A stretch of 64,000 nt of DNA, taken from assembly GCF_029917005.1 (NCBI RefSeq), contig NZ_CP123967.1:2294001-2358000 (forward strand), written 5' to 3'. The notes below the pieces were generated by a model. The model was not told the DNA's origin. It saw only the letters and a list, made by a program, of their open reading frames with translations, and did not search any database. Within the stretch, counting starts at the first letter, position 1. Each line of letters begins with the position of its first letter. The position numbers were made by a program, and so were the translations under genes. Of this stretch, positions 49,013 to 58,343 are shown one piece after another. This stretch comes from Tessaracoccus lacteus (GTDB lineage Bacteria > Actinomycetota > Actinomycetes > Propionibacteriales > Propionibacteriaceae).

Positions 49013-49678
49013 ATGAACGACATCGACGTGCTGGGCTGGCTGCAGCGACACCGGAGCACCCCGACGCTGGTGAGTGCCGACGAGGCGCTCACCGGCCGCG
49101 CGACCTCCGTCCTCGGCCCTGTCCCCCGCCACGAGATCTTCGGCATCCCGCTCGACGAGGTTCCCCCCGGCAGCGAGGTCGCCTACTTCGCGCTCGGCTG
49201 CTACTGGGGCGCGGAGAAGGTCTTCTGGCACATCGACGGCGTCGTCAACACCGCCGTCGGCTTCATGGGCGGCCACACCCCCAACCCCACGTACAAGGAG
49301 ACCTGCACCGGGAAGACCGGGCACGCGGAGACCGTTCGCGTCGTCTTCGACCCGACGAAGGTCAGCTACGCGGAACTGGTGCAGGCGTTCTTCGAGCACC
49401 ACGACCCGACGCAGGGCTTCCGGCAGGGCAACGACGTCGGCACGCAGTACCGCTCGGCCATCTATCCCGTCGACGACGAGCAGTTCGCCGTCGCCCGCCG
49501 GATCCGCGACGCCTACCAGGGCCCGCTGACCGAGGGCGGCTTCGGCGAGATCTCGACCGAGATCGAGCCCGGCCAGCACTTCTACTACGCCGAGGTGGAG
49601 CACCAGCAGTACCTTTCGAAGAATCCTGCGGGGTATCAATGCGACCATCGGACTGGGGTCTCATGTTCGACAGCCTGA
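49013..49678 (+). CDS. msrA: Peptide methionine sulfoxide reductase A
   Basis: The catalytic Cys sits in AYFALGCYWGAEKVFWHIDG. GFMGGHTPNPTYKETCTGKT, GHAETVRVVFDP and FFEHHDPTQGFRQGNDVGTQYRSAIYP are invariant MsrA blocks. The resolving Cys residues are at the end (YQCDHRTGVSCSTA). MsrA repairs oxidised methionine S-sulfoxide. It starts 37 nt after the previous gene. The extended N-terminus (about 40 residues) is common in actinobacteria. Confidence 0.96.
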   Translation: MNDIDVLGWLQRHRSTPTLVSADEALTGRATSVLGPVPRHEIFGIPLDEVPPGSEVAYFALGCYWGAEKVFWHIDGVVNTAVGFMGGHTPNPTYKETCTGKTGHAETVRVVFDPTKVSYAELVQAFFEHHDPTQGFRQGNDVGTQYRSAIYPVDDEQFAVARRIRDAYQGPLTEGGFGEISTEIEPGQHFYYAEVEHQQYLSKNPAGYQCDHRTGVSCSTA

Positions 49679-49769
49679 TACGACCAAAGGTCTCATCTCT
49701 GGCCTTTAGTTAGCCACCCACCCAGACAGTGCGGTGCTAGCATCTCGCCATGAATACCGGCGAGACCTC

Positions 49770-50144
49770 ATGAATGCTGTGAAACCTTCACTGAGGAGCC
49801 TCGCCGAACAGCTCAATGCTCTGGGCCTCCCCACCACAGAAACCCCAACCGGACTTCTCGTTCAACAGGGAGATGAACTGGTTCCCATCCACCTCTCCAA
49901 ACGCGACCTCACTGTCCTGCATGGGCAGTTCATCGAAGACGGTCATCCCAATGACGATTTCGCCATTGACGCACTGATTGCCGAGCTCATCGAACTGGTC
50001 GAGACGTGCCCCCCCTCGGGCCACATCGCAGTTCAACGGCGTCGAGGTAGATGGGAGTTCCAGCGGCATGGCGATTGGAGAACCCCAGAGCACTGGCCAA
50101 GCGAAGGTGCCAGCTGGTCGGCGCAAAGGGAGGAGAACCAGTAG
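49770..50144 (+). CDS. Uncharacterised protein, 124 aa
   Basis: From ATG 49770 the protein reads MNAVKPSLRSLAEQLNALGL, LLVQQGDELVPIHLSKRDLT and IDALIAELIELVETCPPSGH. It is soluble and helical with no signal. Base composition is less GC-rich than in the neighbouring genes, and the preceding gap contains a TCTCGCC..GGCGAGA hairpin (49743-49764), so it may be an acquired gene. I do not recognise the family. Confidence 0.5.
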   Translation: MNAVKPSLRSLAEQLNALGLPTTETPTGLLVQQGDELVPIHLSKRDLTVLHGQFIEDGHPNDDFAIDALIAELIELVETCPPSGHIAVQRRRGRWEFQRHGDWRTPEHWPSEGASWSAQREENQ

Positions 50145-50318
50145 CCCGGACGCATTCGTGAACCCATAAACGGGTCCCGCCAACCCATGTCTGCTTTCAT
50201 GACTGCTGGGGAACCCGAACGGCTACGACTGCCACATCCGAACCGGGGTCGCCTGCCCGCTCCCCTGACCTGTGGGGCGGGGAATCGTCCCCACAGGGTG
50301 ACCCCATAGACTGGCGCG

Positions 50319-51335
50319 ATGCGATCCCTGTCGGCCCTAGTTGCGGCGTGTCTGGCGCTCGCGCTGGTCGGCTGCGCCGAGACCGCCGTCGAGCCTGATC
50401 CGACGGCATCATCGGCCGCGACGACGAGCGCCTCACCCGCCTCCTCCGCGGCTGCGAGCCCGACTGCCTCACCGTCGCCCACCGTGTCGCTGCCGGCCGA
50501 CAGCGAGTTCCCCATGACCTTCCTGGTCGCCAGGTCGCTGATCGATGGCGGCGCCGCGCCAGTCATAGCGGAGTTGCATAACGTCGCGCAGGGCCTGCCG
50601 GTGTTGAAGGTCGACATCACGAAGGACGAGGCCAGGCTCACGGCCCTGACTCCCGACAACCAGGTGGTCAGCTACGCCTGGCGCGACGGCTCCATCACCA
50701 AGGTCGACTCCGACATCCAGTACCTCGGCCAGGCGACCTTCGACCCCGCCGACTACCCGCTCGACAACGTCGCACGCATGTTCGACGTCGCCGACCTGCG
50801 CGGCGTACGCGGCACCACCCAGTCGCTGCAGATCGTCGAGTACCGCGCCGGCGAGGTGCTGATGACCGTGACGTCGCGGCCCGAGACGTCGACGGTGTTC
50901 TTCCGCCAGGACGGCACGGCCGTCGCCGAGCTGGGGTTCACGAGCGTCGCCGACATCACCGCGGGCCTCGAGGAGGTCGTCGGCGACGCCACGAAGGTCT
51001 ACCAGGTCGGCTTCACGCAGGCCCGCGGCTACTGGGCGGATATCCCGGACTCCGAGGACGGAGTCATCCTGAACCGCAGTCGCACCGGCGGCCTGCCCGC
51101 GTTCGAGACGCGCCGCAGCGAGACCTCAGCGCTCGCCACGTTCAGCCCCTCACTGCTGCAGCCCGCCGCACTGGCCAAGGCCGTCGCTCTGTTCCAGGCC
51201 TCCACCGACGAGCCGTGCGACGTCGTGATCGACATGTCGCAGCAGCGCTACGCACCCGTCGCGACCATCACGTGCGGATCGACCGTGCATTACACGGACA
51301 TGGACGGGCGAGACATGACGGACCTGCTCAGCTGA
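50319..51335 (+). CDS. Predicted lipoprotein, 338 aa
   Basis: MRSLSALVAACLALALVGC ends in a lipobox. A Ser/Ala/Thr/Pro linker spans about residues 25-58. The mature domain is mixed alpha/beta (VLKVDITKDEARLTALTPDN, VEYRAGEVLMTVTSRPETST, CDVVIDMSQQRYAPVATITC) with a Cys pair near the end. It lacks a family that I can name; a beta-propeller or LppX-like fold is possible. It is followed by ybaK 20 nt downstream. Confidence 0.75.
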   Translation: MRSLSALVAACLALALVGCAETAVEPDPTASSAATTSASPASSAAASPTASPSPTVSLPADSEFPMTFLVARSLIDGGAAPVIAELHNVAQGLPVLKVDITKDEARLTALTPDNQVVSYAWRDGSITKVDSDIQYLGQATFDPADYPLDNVARMFDVADLRGVRGTTQSLQIVEYRAGEVLMTVTSRPETSTVFFRQDGTAVAELGFTSVADITAGLEEVVGDATKVYQVGFTQARGYWADIPDSEDGVILNRSRTGGLPAFETRRSETSALATFSPSLLQPAALAKAVALFQASTDEPCDVVIDMSQQRYAPVATITCGSTVHYTDMDGRDMTDLLS

Positions 51336-51355
51336 CGTCGCCCTAGTCTGGCGCC

Positions 51356-51817
51356 ATGAACAACCCCGCCCTCGACGCCCTGGAGGCGTCCGGCCTCACC
51401 CACACTGTTACGCGCCACGGCCGCGTCGGTTCCCTGGCGGAGGCTGCTGCCGCGCGTGGGGTCGAGCCGGCCGACATCATCAAGACGATGGTGGTGCGCC
51501 GCGCGGCCGACGACCACCTCCTCGTTCTCGTCCCCGGTGACCGGAGCATCGCCTGGCCGAAGCTCCGGGCCCTCCTCGGCGTCAGCCGCCTCTCGATGCC
51601 GGACGCCGCGGAGGCGCTGCGGGTCACCGGGTTCGAGCGCGGCACCATCACGCCGTTCGGGACCCTGAGGCCGCTGCCCGTCGTCGCGGACGAGCGCGTG
51701 GCGGGGCACCGGATCAGCATTGGGGCCGGGGAGCACGGCGTCGCGGCGACCCTCGACGGCGACGAGCTCGTCGCCTTCCTGGGCGCGACGGTCGCCGACG
51801 TCACCGACCCGGCCTGA
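51356..51817 (+). CDS. ybaK: YbaK/EbsC-type aminoacyl-tRNA deacylase, 153 aa
   Basis: The deacylase fold is visible: SLAEAAAARGVEPADIIKTM with the catalytic Lys, LLVLVPGDRSIAWPKLRALL, and RGTITPFGTLRPLPVVADER with the conserved G-x-x-P-x-G. It hydrolyses mischarged aminoacyl-tRNAs such as Cys-tRNAPro in the cytoplasm. The exact substrate is unknown, because the YbaK, ProX and YeaK subgroups share these motifs. Confidence 0.88.
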   Translation: MNNPALDALEASGLTHTVTRHGRVGSLAEAAAARGVEPADIIKTMVVRRAADDHLLVLVPGDRSIAWPKLRALLGVSRLSMPDAAEALRVTGFERGTITPFGTLRPLPVVADERVAGHRISIGAGEHGVAATLDGDELVAFLGATVADVTDPA

Positions 51818-51818
51818 G

Positions 51819-52700
51819 TCACTCCCCCAGGTCGTTGGTTGAGAAGGTGTCGCAGGTCCCCGGATCGCCGCTCTGGAAGCCCTTCGCCACCCAGTACTGA
51901 CGCATCTGCGAGCTGCCGTGGGTCCATTTGTCCGCGTTCACGAAGCCGCCGGACTGCTCCTGGATGTGGTCATCGCCGACGGCGCGGGCCGCGTCGACGA
52001 TGCGGTTGAGGTCGTCCTGGGTGACGGACTCGATCGGCGAGTCCGGATCCTTGATGGTGTTGGCGAAGAAGACGCCTGCGTAGCAGTCGGCCTGCAGCTC
52101 GAGCCGCACCGAGGCGGACTTCTCGCCGGTCTGGTTGCTGCTGGCGTTGGCCTTGCTCATCTGGCCGGTCAGGTTGGAGATGTGGTGCCCGTACTCGTGC
52201 CCGACGATGTACAGCTCGGCCGCGTCGCTGCGGGTCGTGCCGAGCTGGGTCAGCAGCTGACCCATGTAGTCCTCGTCGATGTAGATCGTGGTGTCACCGG
52301 GGCAGTAGAACGGGCCCATCTCCGAGGTACCGGTGCCACATGCGGTCGCGGTGGTGCCGGAGAACAACTGCAGGGCGGAGATGGGCTCGAAGCCCGACGA
52401 GAATGCCGACTCCCAGTACGACGTGAGCGCGACCTCGTAGGCACCCCAGCGGCAGTCGCGGTTCTCGTCGATGTTGACCTCGCCCGTGCAGTCGGCACCC
52501 GATACGTCGCTCTGACTCGAGTCAGTGGTGGTCGTCGTGCCGCCGATCAGGTCACCGAGATCGCCACCGAGGAACAATGCCAGCAGCAGGACCAGTACTC
52601 CGCCGATACCGCCGCCCACCGCGATGCCGCCACCGCGCCGACCACCTCCGCCGTAGCGCACTCGCGACTGGTCGAGGTTGACGTTGTCGCGATATTCCAT
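51819..52700 (-). CDS. Neutral zinc metallopeptidase (YpfJ/KPN_02809 family), 293 aa
   Basis: After a Gly/Arg-rich stretch a single membrane helix (GGVLVLLLALFLGGDLGDLI) anchors an outer domain. The zinc site is the HExxH motif in AELYIVGHEYGHHISNLTGQ, with a following E in SVRLELQADCYAGVFFANTI. WTHGSSQMRQYWVAKGFQSG is the conserved C-terminal signature. The family is a putative extracytoplasmic protease of unknown substrate. ATG 52700 with GGGGA upstream. Confidence 0.92.
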   Translation of the reverse strand: MEYRDNVNLDQSRVRYGGGGRRGGGIAVGGGIGGVLVLLLALFLGGDLGDLIGGTTTTTDSSQSDVSGADCTGEVNIDENRDCRWGAYEVALTSYWESAFSSGFEPISALQLFSGTTATACGTGTSEMGPFYCPGDTTIYIDEDYMGQLLTQLGTTRSDAAELYIVGHEYGHHISNLTGQMSKANASSNQTGEKSASVRLELQADCYAGVFFANTIKDPDSPIESVTQDDLNRIVDAARAVGDDHIQEQSGGFVNADKWTHGSSQMRQYWVAKGFQSGDPGTCDTFSTNDLGE

Positions 52701-52889
52701 GTCCCCACCGCCGTGTGCCTCGGGCGGGGCCATCCCGCACCATGTGCCGTCAGCCTACTATCACGCCCGTGCGCTCCCACCCGCCGACGTCGGCCCTGTC
52801 TAGGGGTTTCGTCCGCTGAAGCGGTGTCCCCCGGGGCACCGGGAGCCGGTGCGCCCAGGCGCTCGGGGACGAGCGGATAGACTTGACGA

Positions 52890-53588
52890 ATGCGCGTCAC
52901 CGGTGTCCCCCATCCCCTGGGGGCACCCGTGGTGGGTTTTCCTGTCGAGCACGGCAGGCATCCGCGGGTGACGCTGTTCGACGAGGGTTTCGTCCCTGTC
53001 CGCCCCCTGTCCGCGGCGTTGGTCGACAGCGAGATCGTGTTCACGTGGCTCGTCCGCGAGGTCACGGCGGCCGACCAGAGGCCCGCCGAGCGACACACCG
53101 TCTACGTCTCGTCGCGGCAGGAGCAGCCCCGCAGGCATCAGCGCCTCGGCGCCTACGCCCTCGTGTTCTCCGAGCGCGGCATTCTCGGCACGGTCAACTC
53201 CAGCGCGACCCGGGTACCCGGCACCTGGGCGCTGCCCGGCGGCGGCATCGACTCCGGAGAGTCCCCGTCGGAGGCCGTGCTGCGCGAGATCTATGAAGAG
53301 ACGGGTCAGGACACGGAGATCGACCGCGTCCTGAGCCTCGAGTCGGAGCACTGGGTGGGCCGCTCCATGGCAGGCGTGCTCGAGGACTTCCACGCCCTGC
53401 GCGTCATCTACTCCGCCGTCTGCGACAACCCGACCGACCCCGTCGTGCACGACGTCGGCGGTTCGACGCTGCGCTCGGCCTGGGTGCCGCTGCGCTCCTG
53501 GCGGTCGCTGCACTGGACCAACAGTTCGCGGGCGCTCCTGTCGCAGTTCGCCCGGCGGCACCCGCGCAGCTCACACGCGGAGCGATGA
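52890..53588 (+). CDS. Nudix hydrolase, 232 aa
   Basis: The Nudix box G-x5-E-x7-REUxEExG is complete: GGGIDSGESPSEAVLREIYE followed by ETG. The N-terminal 85 residues include VTLFDEGFVPVRPLSAALVD and a region like the accessory domain of other actinobacterial Nudix proteins. The substrate cannot be told. A hairpin terminator lies 14 nt after the stop. Confidence 0.9.
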   Translation: MRVTGVPHPLGAPVVGFPVEHGRHPRVTLFDEGFVPVRPLSAALVDSEIVFTWLVREVTAADQRPAERHTVYVSSRQEQPRRHQRLGAYALVFSERGILGTVNSSATRVPGTWALPGGGIDSGESPSEAVLREIYEETGQDTEIDRVLSLESEHWVGRSMAGVLEDFHALRVIYSAVCDNPTDPVVHDVGGSTLRSAWVPLRSWRSLHWTNSSRALLSQFARRHPRSSHAER

Positions 53589-53601
53589 CCACAACGACGG
53601 A

Positions 53602-53629
53602 CCGCCGCCGCCCCGAGGGGCGACGGCGG
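53602..53629 (+). terminator. Hairpin terminator between convergent genes
   Basis: CCGCCGCCGCCCC and GGGGCGACGGCGG pair with one mismatch over 13 bp around a short loop. It serves the Nudix gene and possibly the convergent Bax-inhibitor gene. Confidence 0.75.
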
Positions 53630-53645
53630 TCCGATTGTGTGAAGC

Positions 53646-54455
53646 TCAGTTCCTGAAGTAGCTCATGATGCGCACGATCTCGGTGTACAGCCACACCATG
53701 GTGACGGTGATGCCGAATGCCGCACGCCACGACTCGTTGGCCGGGGCGCGCATCGCGATGCCGCGCTCGACGGAGTCGAAGTCGGTCACGAGGTTCAGAA
53801 CTGCGAGGATCACGGCGACGATCGAGATGCCGATGGCCAGCAGGCCTGGGCTACCTCCCGCGGAGCGCATGCCGGTGTCGATGCCGAAGATCGCGAGGAC
53901 GAAGTTCACGAGCAACACACCGGCCAGGGACGCCGTCGCGATGAAGACGATCTTGCGGAACCGCTCGGTGACGCGGATGTTGAAGAACTTGTACGCGAAC
54001 AGCGTGACGCCAGCCGTGACGAACGTCGCCAGGACCGCGGACACGACGATGCCCGGGTACAGGTACTCGAAGAACTTCGAGAACACGCCGATGAAGAGGC
54101 CCTCGACCACGGCATAGAACAGGACCCCGCCCACGGGGATCCTGGGCCGGCTGGCGACCAGGAAGACGGTGATGAGGCCGACGATGCCCGACGCGATGAG
54201 CGCGGGCGTGATGAAGGCCAGCGGGACGAACATGAACGCCACGACAGCGGCGGCCGCGACGACGCCGAGCGTGATGGCCGTCTTGGCGAGCACGTCGTCG
54301 AGCGTCATCACCGCGGCGGTGGGCTGCGGCGCCTGCTGCTGGTAGGGGTCGAAGCCCTGCGGCTGGCCGTAGCCGGGCTGGGGCTGACCGTAGCCGGGCT
54401 GCGACTGGTTGTGCTTCGTGAAGGCATCGGGGCTGCCGATGATCGGGTTTGCCAT
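53646..54455 (-). CDS. Bax inhibitor-1/YccA-like membrane protein, 269 aa
   Basis: A Gln/Pro/Gly-rich N-terminal tail (SQPGYGQPQPGYGQPQGFDP, about residues 18-46) precedes seven membrane segments. The actinobacterial YccA-like subgroup pattern is seen in ASRPRIPVGGVLFYAVVEGL, FFEYLYPGIVVSAVLATFVT and NLVTDFDSVERGIAMRAPAN with the paired Asp of the pH-sensing pore. The protein may act as a proton/calcium leak channel. Start ATG 54455. Confidence 0.9.
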   Translation of the reverse strand: MANPIIGSPDAFTKHNQSQPGYGQPQPGYGQPQGFDPYQQQAPQPTAAVMTLDDVLAKTAITLGVVAAAAVVAFMFVPLAFITPALIASGIVGLITVFLVASRPRIPVGGVLFYAVVEGLFIGVFSKFFEYLYPGIVVSAVLATFVTAGVTLFAYKFFNIRVTERFRKIVFIATASLAGVLLVNFVLAIFGIDTGMRSAGGSPGLLAIGISIVAVILAVLNLVTDFDSVERGIAMRAPANESWRAAFGITVTMVWLYTEIVRIMSYFRN

Positions 54456-54579
54456 GGTGGTGCTTTCTCTCAAGTCTCCGAGGAGGCCGGACCATTCAAC
54501 TGTACCCGCTCGTCTTCCCAGGCCAAGTGGATGTTCGCGGCGGGCCACGAGGGGCGCCCGGCCTGTGCCACCATCGAAC

Positions 54580-55962
54580 ATGGCAGTAGTTCAGCAGGCG
54601 ACGCTGAGGTTCCTGGGGGCGGCGGAGACGGTCACCGGCTCCCGACACCTCCTGACCGTCGACGGTCGGCACACCCTGATCGACGCGGGGCTGTTCCAGG
54701 GCGAGAAGCAGTGGCGGCTCCGGAACCGGGACCCGTTCGCCGTGCCGCCGCGCGAGATCGACAACATCCTCATCACCCACGCGCACGCCGACCACGTCTC
54801 CTACCTCCCGGCGCTGGTCAGGCAGGGGTTCCGCGGCACGATCTGGTGCACCGAGCCGACGCTGCCGCTGGCCGAGATCGTGCTCCGCGACGCCGCAAAG
54901 CTGCAGGAGCAGGCCGTGGGCGACGCGACGAAGGGCGGCTGGTCGCGGCATCCCTCCCCCGAGGCGCTGTTCACCACGGCCGACGTCGAGCTGACGCTGC
55001 CGATGTTCCGCACCGTCGAGTGGGACACCAACGTCGACGTCGACGGTGTGCTGTGGGCCCGCTGGGTGCGCGCCGGCCACATCCTTGGCGCGGCGAGCTT
55101 GCACGTGAGCGTCGGCGACCGGAGCGTGCTGTTCTCCGGCGACCTCGGCCGCCACGACCATCCTCTGCTGAGGGCCCGGGAGACCCCGCCCGGGGCGGAC
55201 ATAGTCGTCTGCGAGTCGACGTACGGGGACCGCGAGCATCCCGAGCCCGCGCTGGCCCACGAGCCGCTGGCCGATGCGATCCGTCGGACCGTCGAGCGGG
55301 GCGGCCAGGTCGTCGTGCCCGCCTTCGCGATCGACCGGACCGAGCTCGTGCTGCACGCCCTCGTCCGACTGCGGCGCGAGGGGAGGATCCCCGACGTACC
55401 GGTGGCGGTCGACGGCCCTATGTCGCTCAAGGCGCTGGACGTGTACCGGCAGTGGCCGGACGAGCTGGCCGTCGGCGTGACGATGGCCGACTTCACGGAC
55501 CTCGACCTCACGGAGACCCGCGAGGCGCCCGAGTCGAAGCGGCTCAACCGGCGCCGGGACCCGATGATCATCGTCAGCAGCTCGGGCATGGCCGAGGGCG
55601 GGCGGGTGCTGTACCACCTGCGCCGCCTGCTGCCCGACCCGAGGAACACTGTCGTGCTGACGGGTTACCAGGCCGTCGGCACGCGCGGCCGGGCGCTTGA
55701 GAACGGCGCAAGGTCCGTGAAGATCAACGGTCACTACGTGAAGGTGGCGGCGGATATCGTCCGCGACGAAGAGTTCTCCGTCCACGCCGACGCGTCGGAC
55801 ATCATCGACTGGCTGGCGGCCCTGGACCGCGAGCCGGAGACGGTCTTCCTGGTGCACGGCGAGCCCGGGGCGTCGGCCACCCTGGCCGGTCGCATCGCCG
55901 ACGAGCTGGGCTGGTCGTCCGTCGCCCCGCGCTGGGGTGAGGTCGTCAGTCTTCTCCCCTGA
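54580..55962 (+). CDS. Metallo-beta-lactamase / beta-CASP RNA-processing nuclease, 460 aa
   Basis: MBL motifs are LITHAHADHVSYLPAL (HxHxDH), VRAGHILGAASLHVSV, VLFSGDLGRHDHP. The beta-CASP insert follows (GGQVVVPAFAIDRTELVLHA, VAVDGPMSLKALDVYRQWPD), then VSSSGMAEGGRVLYHL, NTVVLTGYQAVGTRGRALENG and EEFSVHADASDIIDWL. This is the Ysh1/CPSF73-like exonuclease group (RNA endonuclease). Start ATG 54580. The 3' end meets the repeat array. Confidence 0.93.
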   Translation: MAVVQQATLRFLGAAETVTGSRHLLTVDGRHTLIDAGLFQGEKQWRLRNRDPFAVPPREIDNILITHAHADHVSYLPALVRQGFRGTIWCTEPTLPLAEIVLRDAAKLQEQAVGDATKGGWSRHPSPEALFTTADVELTLPMFRTVEWDTNVDVDGVLWARWVRAGHILGAASLHVSVGDRSVLFSGDLGRHDHPLLRARETPPGADIVVCESTYGDREHPEPALAHEPLADAIRRTVERGGQVVVPAFAIDRTELVLHALVRLRREGRIPDVPVAVDGPMSLKALDVYRQWPDELAVGVTMADFTDLDLTETREAPESKRLNRRRDPMIIVSSSGMAEGGRVLYHLRRLLPDPRNTVVLTGYQAVGTRGRALENGARSVKINGHYVKVAADIVRDEEFSVHADASDIIDWLAALDREPETVFLVHGEPGASATLAGRIADELGWSSVAPRWGEVVSLLP

Positions 55963-55974
55963 CCCCACATCGCT

Positions 55975-56130
55975 CCCTGAGCTTGTCGAAGGGCCTGAGC
56001 GCACCCGGTTCCCTGAGCGCACCCGGCCCCCTGAGCACACCCGGCACCCTGAGCACACCCGGCACCCTGAGCACACCCGGTTCCCTGAGCACACCCGGTT
56101 CCCTGAGCACACCCGGTTCCCTGAGCTTGT
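55975..56130. repeat. 18-bp tandem repeats (CCCTGAGCACACCCGG(T/C)(T/A)), about eight copies
   Basis: A CCCTGAGCTTGTCGAAGGGC element is followed by about seven units of TTCCCTGAGC(A/G)CACCCGG with variants GGCA, GGCC and GGTT at the junction, then another CCCTGAGCTTGTCGAAGGGC. The array leads into the longer 140-bp repeats. Confidence 0.9.
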
Positions 56131-57300
56131 CGAAGGGCGCCGAGCGGAGCGAGGCGGTTTGCCCTGGTGCAGCGAGCGGGGTCGGGTGTGTCCCCTTCGC
56201 TTCGCTCAGGGCGCTTCGACAAGCTCAGCGAGCCGATTGACCGTCAGCACACCCGGTTCCCTGAGCTTGTCGAAGGGCGCCGAGCGGAGCGAGGCGGTTT
56301 GCCCTGGTGCAGCGAGCGGGGTCGGGTGTTCCCCTTCGCTTCGCTCAGGGCGCTTCGACAAGCTCAGCGAGCCGATTGACCGTCAGCACACCCGGTTCCC
56401 TGAGCTTGTCGAAGGGCGCCGAGCGGAGCGAGGCGGTTTGCCCTGGTGCAGCGAGCGGGGTCGGGTGTGTCCCCTTCGCTTCACTCAGGGCGCTTCGACA
56501 GGCTCAGCGAGCCGATTGACCGTCAGCACACCCGGCCCCCTGAGCTTGTCGAAGGGCGCCGAGCGGAGCGAGGCGGTTTGCCCCGGTGCAGCGAGCGGAG
56601 CGAGGCGGTTTCCCCTGGTGCAGCGAGCGGAGCGAGGCGGTTTGCCCTGGTGCAGCGAGCGGGGTCGGGTGTTCCCCTTCGCTTCGCTCAGGGCGCTTCG
56701 ACAAGCTCAGCGAGCCGATTGACCGTCAGCACATCCGGTTCCCTGAGCTTGTCGAAGGGGGCCGAGCGGAGCGAGGCGGTTTGCCCTGGTGCAGCGAGCG
56801 GGGTCGGGTGTTCCCCTTCGCTTCGCTCAGGGCGCTTCGACAAGCTCAGCGAGCCGATTGACCGTCAGCACACCCGGCCCCCTGAGCTTGTCGAAGGGCG
56901 CCGAGGCGAGCGAGGCGGTTTGCCCTGGTGCAGCGAGCGGGGTCGGGTGTGTCTTCTTCGCTTCGCTCAGGGCGCTTCGACAGGCTCAGCGAGCCGATTG
57001 ACCGTCAGCGCACCCGGTTCCCTGAGCTTGTCGAAGGGCGCCGAGCGGAGCGAGGCGGTTTGCCCTGGTGCAGCGAGCGGGGTCGGGTGTTCCCCTTCGC
57101 TTCGCTCAGGGCGCTTCGACAAGCTCAGCGAGCCGATTGACCGTCAGCACACCCGGTTCCCTGAGCTTGTCGAAGGGCGCCGAGCGGAGCGAGGCGGTTT
57201 CCCCTGGTGCAGCGAGCGGGGTCGGGTGTGTCCCCTTCGCTTCACTCACGGCGCTTCGACAGGCTCAGCGAGCCCATTGACCGTCAGCGAGCCGATTGAC
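56120..57300. repeat. Tandem array of 139/140-bp repeats, about eight units
   Basis: GACCGTCAGC marks unit ends at 56239, 56378, 56518, 56721, 56860, 57000, 57139 and 57279, giving periods 139, 140, 203, 139, 140, 139, 140. Each unit contains CCCTGAGCTTGTCGAAGGGC, GCCGAGCGGAGCGAGGCGGT, CTGGTGCAGCGAGCGGGGTC and CGCTTCGACAAGCTCAGCGA. The 203-bp unit carries two extra copies of a 32-bp sub-block. Units carry either GGGTGTGTCC or GGGTGTTCC in near alternation (A B A B B A B A). The last unit overlaps the stop region of the MFS gene. Confidence 0.95.
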
Positions 57301-58343
57301 CGTCAGCGCGACGAGGGGATCTGCGGACGCATGAAGAGCACAGACACGACGGCGAGCACGAGCAGCGTGGCGGGCACGTACATCGACTCGCCCATCGCAG
57401 CGGCGAACCCGTCGAGGACCTGCGTCGGCATCGCGCCGCCGCCGGCGCCGACCGCCGTGGAGGCACCCTCACCCAGATGGGCCGTCAGCCTGGCGGACGT
57501 CACTGCGGCGATGACCGCGGAACCGATCACCGCGCCGACCTGGCGGGTCGTGTTGTAGACGCCGGATCCGGCGCCCGCGAGCTGCGGCGGCAGGCCACGC
57601 GTCGCAACCATCGCGAGCGGACCCCAGATGAACGAGGCGGAGATGCCGACCAGCGCGCTTGGGAGCAGGAGCCACCAGGGGCTGCGGGCCGCGTCGAACC
57701 AGAACCCGTACCAGGCTGTCGCGATGGCCAAGCCGACGAGACCCGCGGCCGTCCACGGACGCGCGTCCCGGTCCTGCAGGAATCGTCCGGTGAACGGCGA
57801 CAGGACGCCGGAGCAGACGGCCATCGGCACCAGGATGAGCGCCGACTGGCTCGGGGTCAGGCCCCGGCCGGACTGAAGGTAGAGGAACAACGGGATGTTC
57901 ATGGCGGTCACGACGAGGCCGACGATGGTGATGGCCGTGTTGGACAGGACGAAGTTGCGGTCGGCAAAGAGCGCCAGTGGGACCAGTGGCTCGCCGTGCT
58001 GGACCTTCTGCCACCAGACGAAGGCCCCCATCAGCAGGGCGCCGATGATGATCAGCGACCACACCGGCACACTGAAGCTCCCCACGATCGGCATCTGACC
58101 CCACTCGTACGTCTCGCCCTCCTGGATGCCGAACACGATGAGGAACAGGCCCGCGGAACTGAGCACGACGCCCACCCAGTCGAAGCAGTGCGCGTGCAGT
58201 TCAAGGCTGGGCACGTTGATGATGACGAGCACGATCGCGATGAGCCCGACCGGGACGTTGACGAAGAAGATCCACTCCCAGCCGACGGCGTCGACGAGGA
58301 AGCCGCCGAGCAGCGGACCGACGAGCAGCCCCGCCCCGTTACC

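Noticed and set aside
56000-57300. Possible CRISPR array
   Set aside because: Units of 18 and 139/140 bp are contiguous with no unique spacers, and no cas genes are nearby.
55937-57558. Repetitive protein-coding frames across the 140-bp repeat array
   Set aside because: No start with ribosome site, period not a multiple of three, open frames on both strands; explained by low stop density of the repeat.
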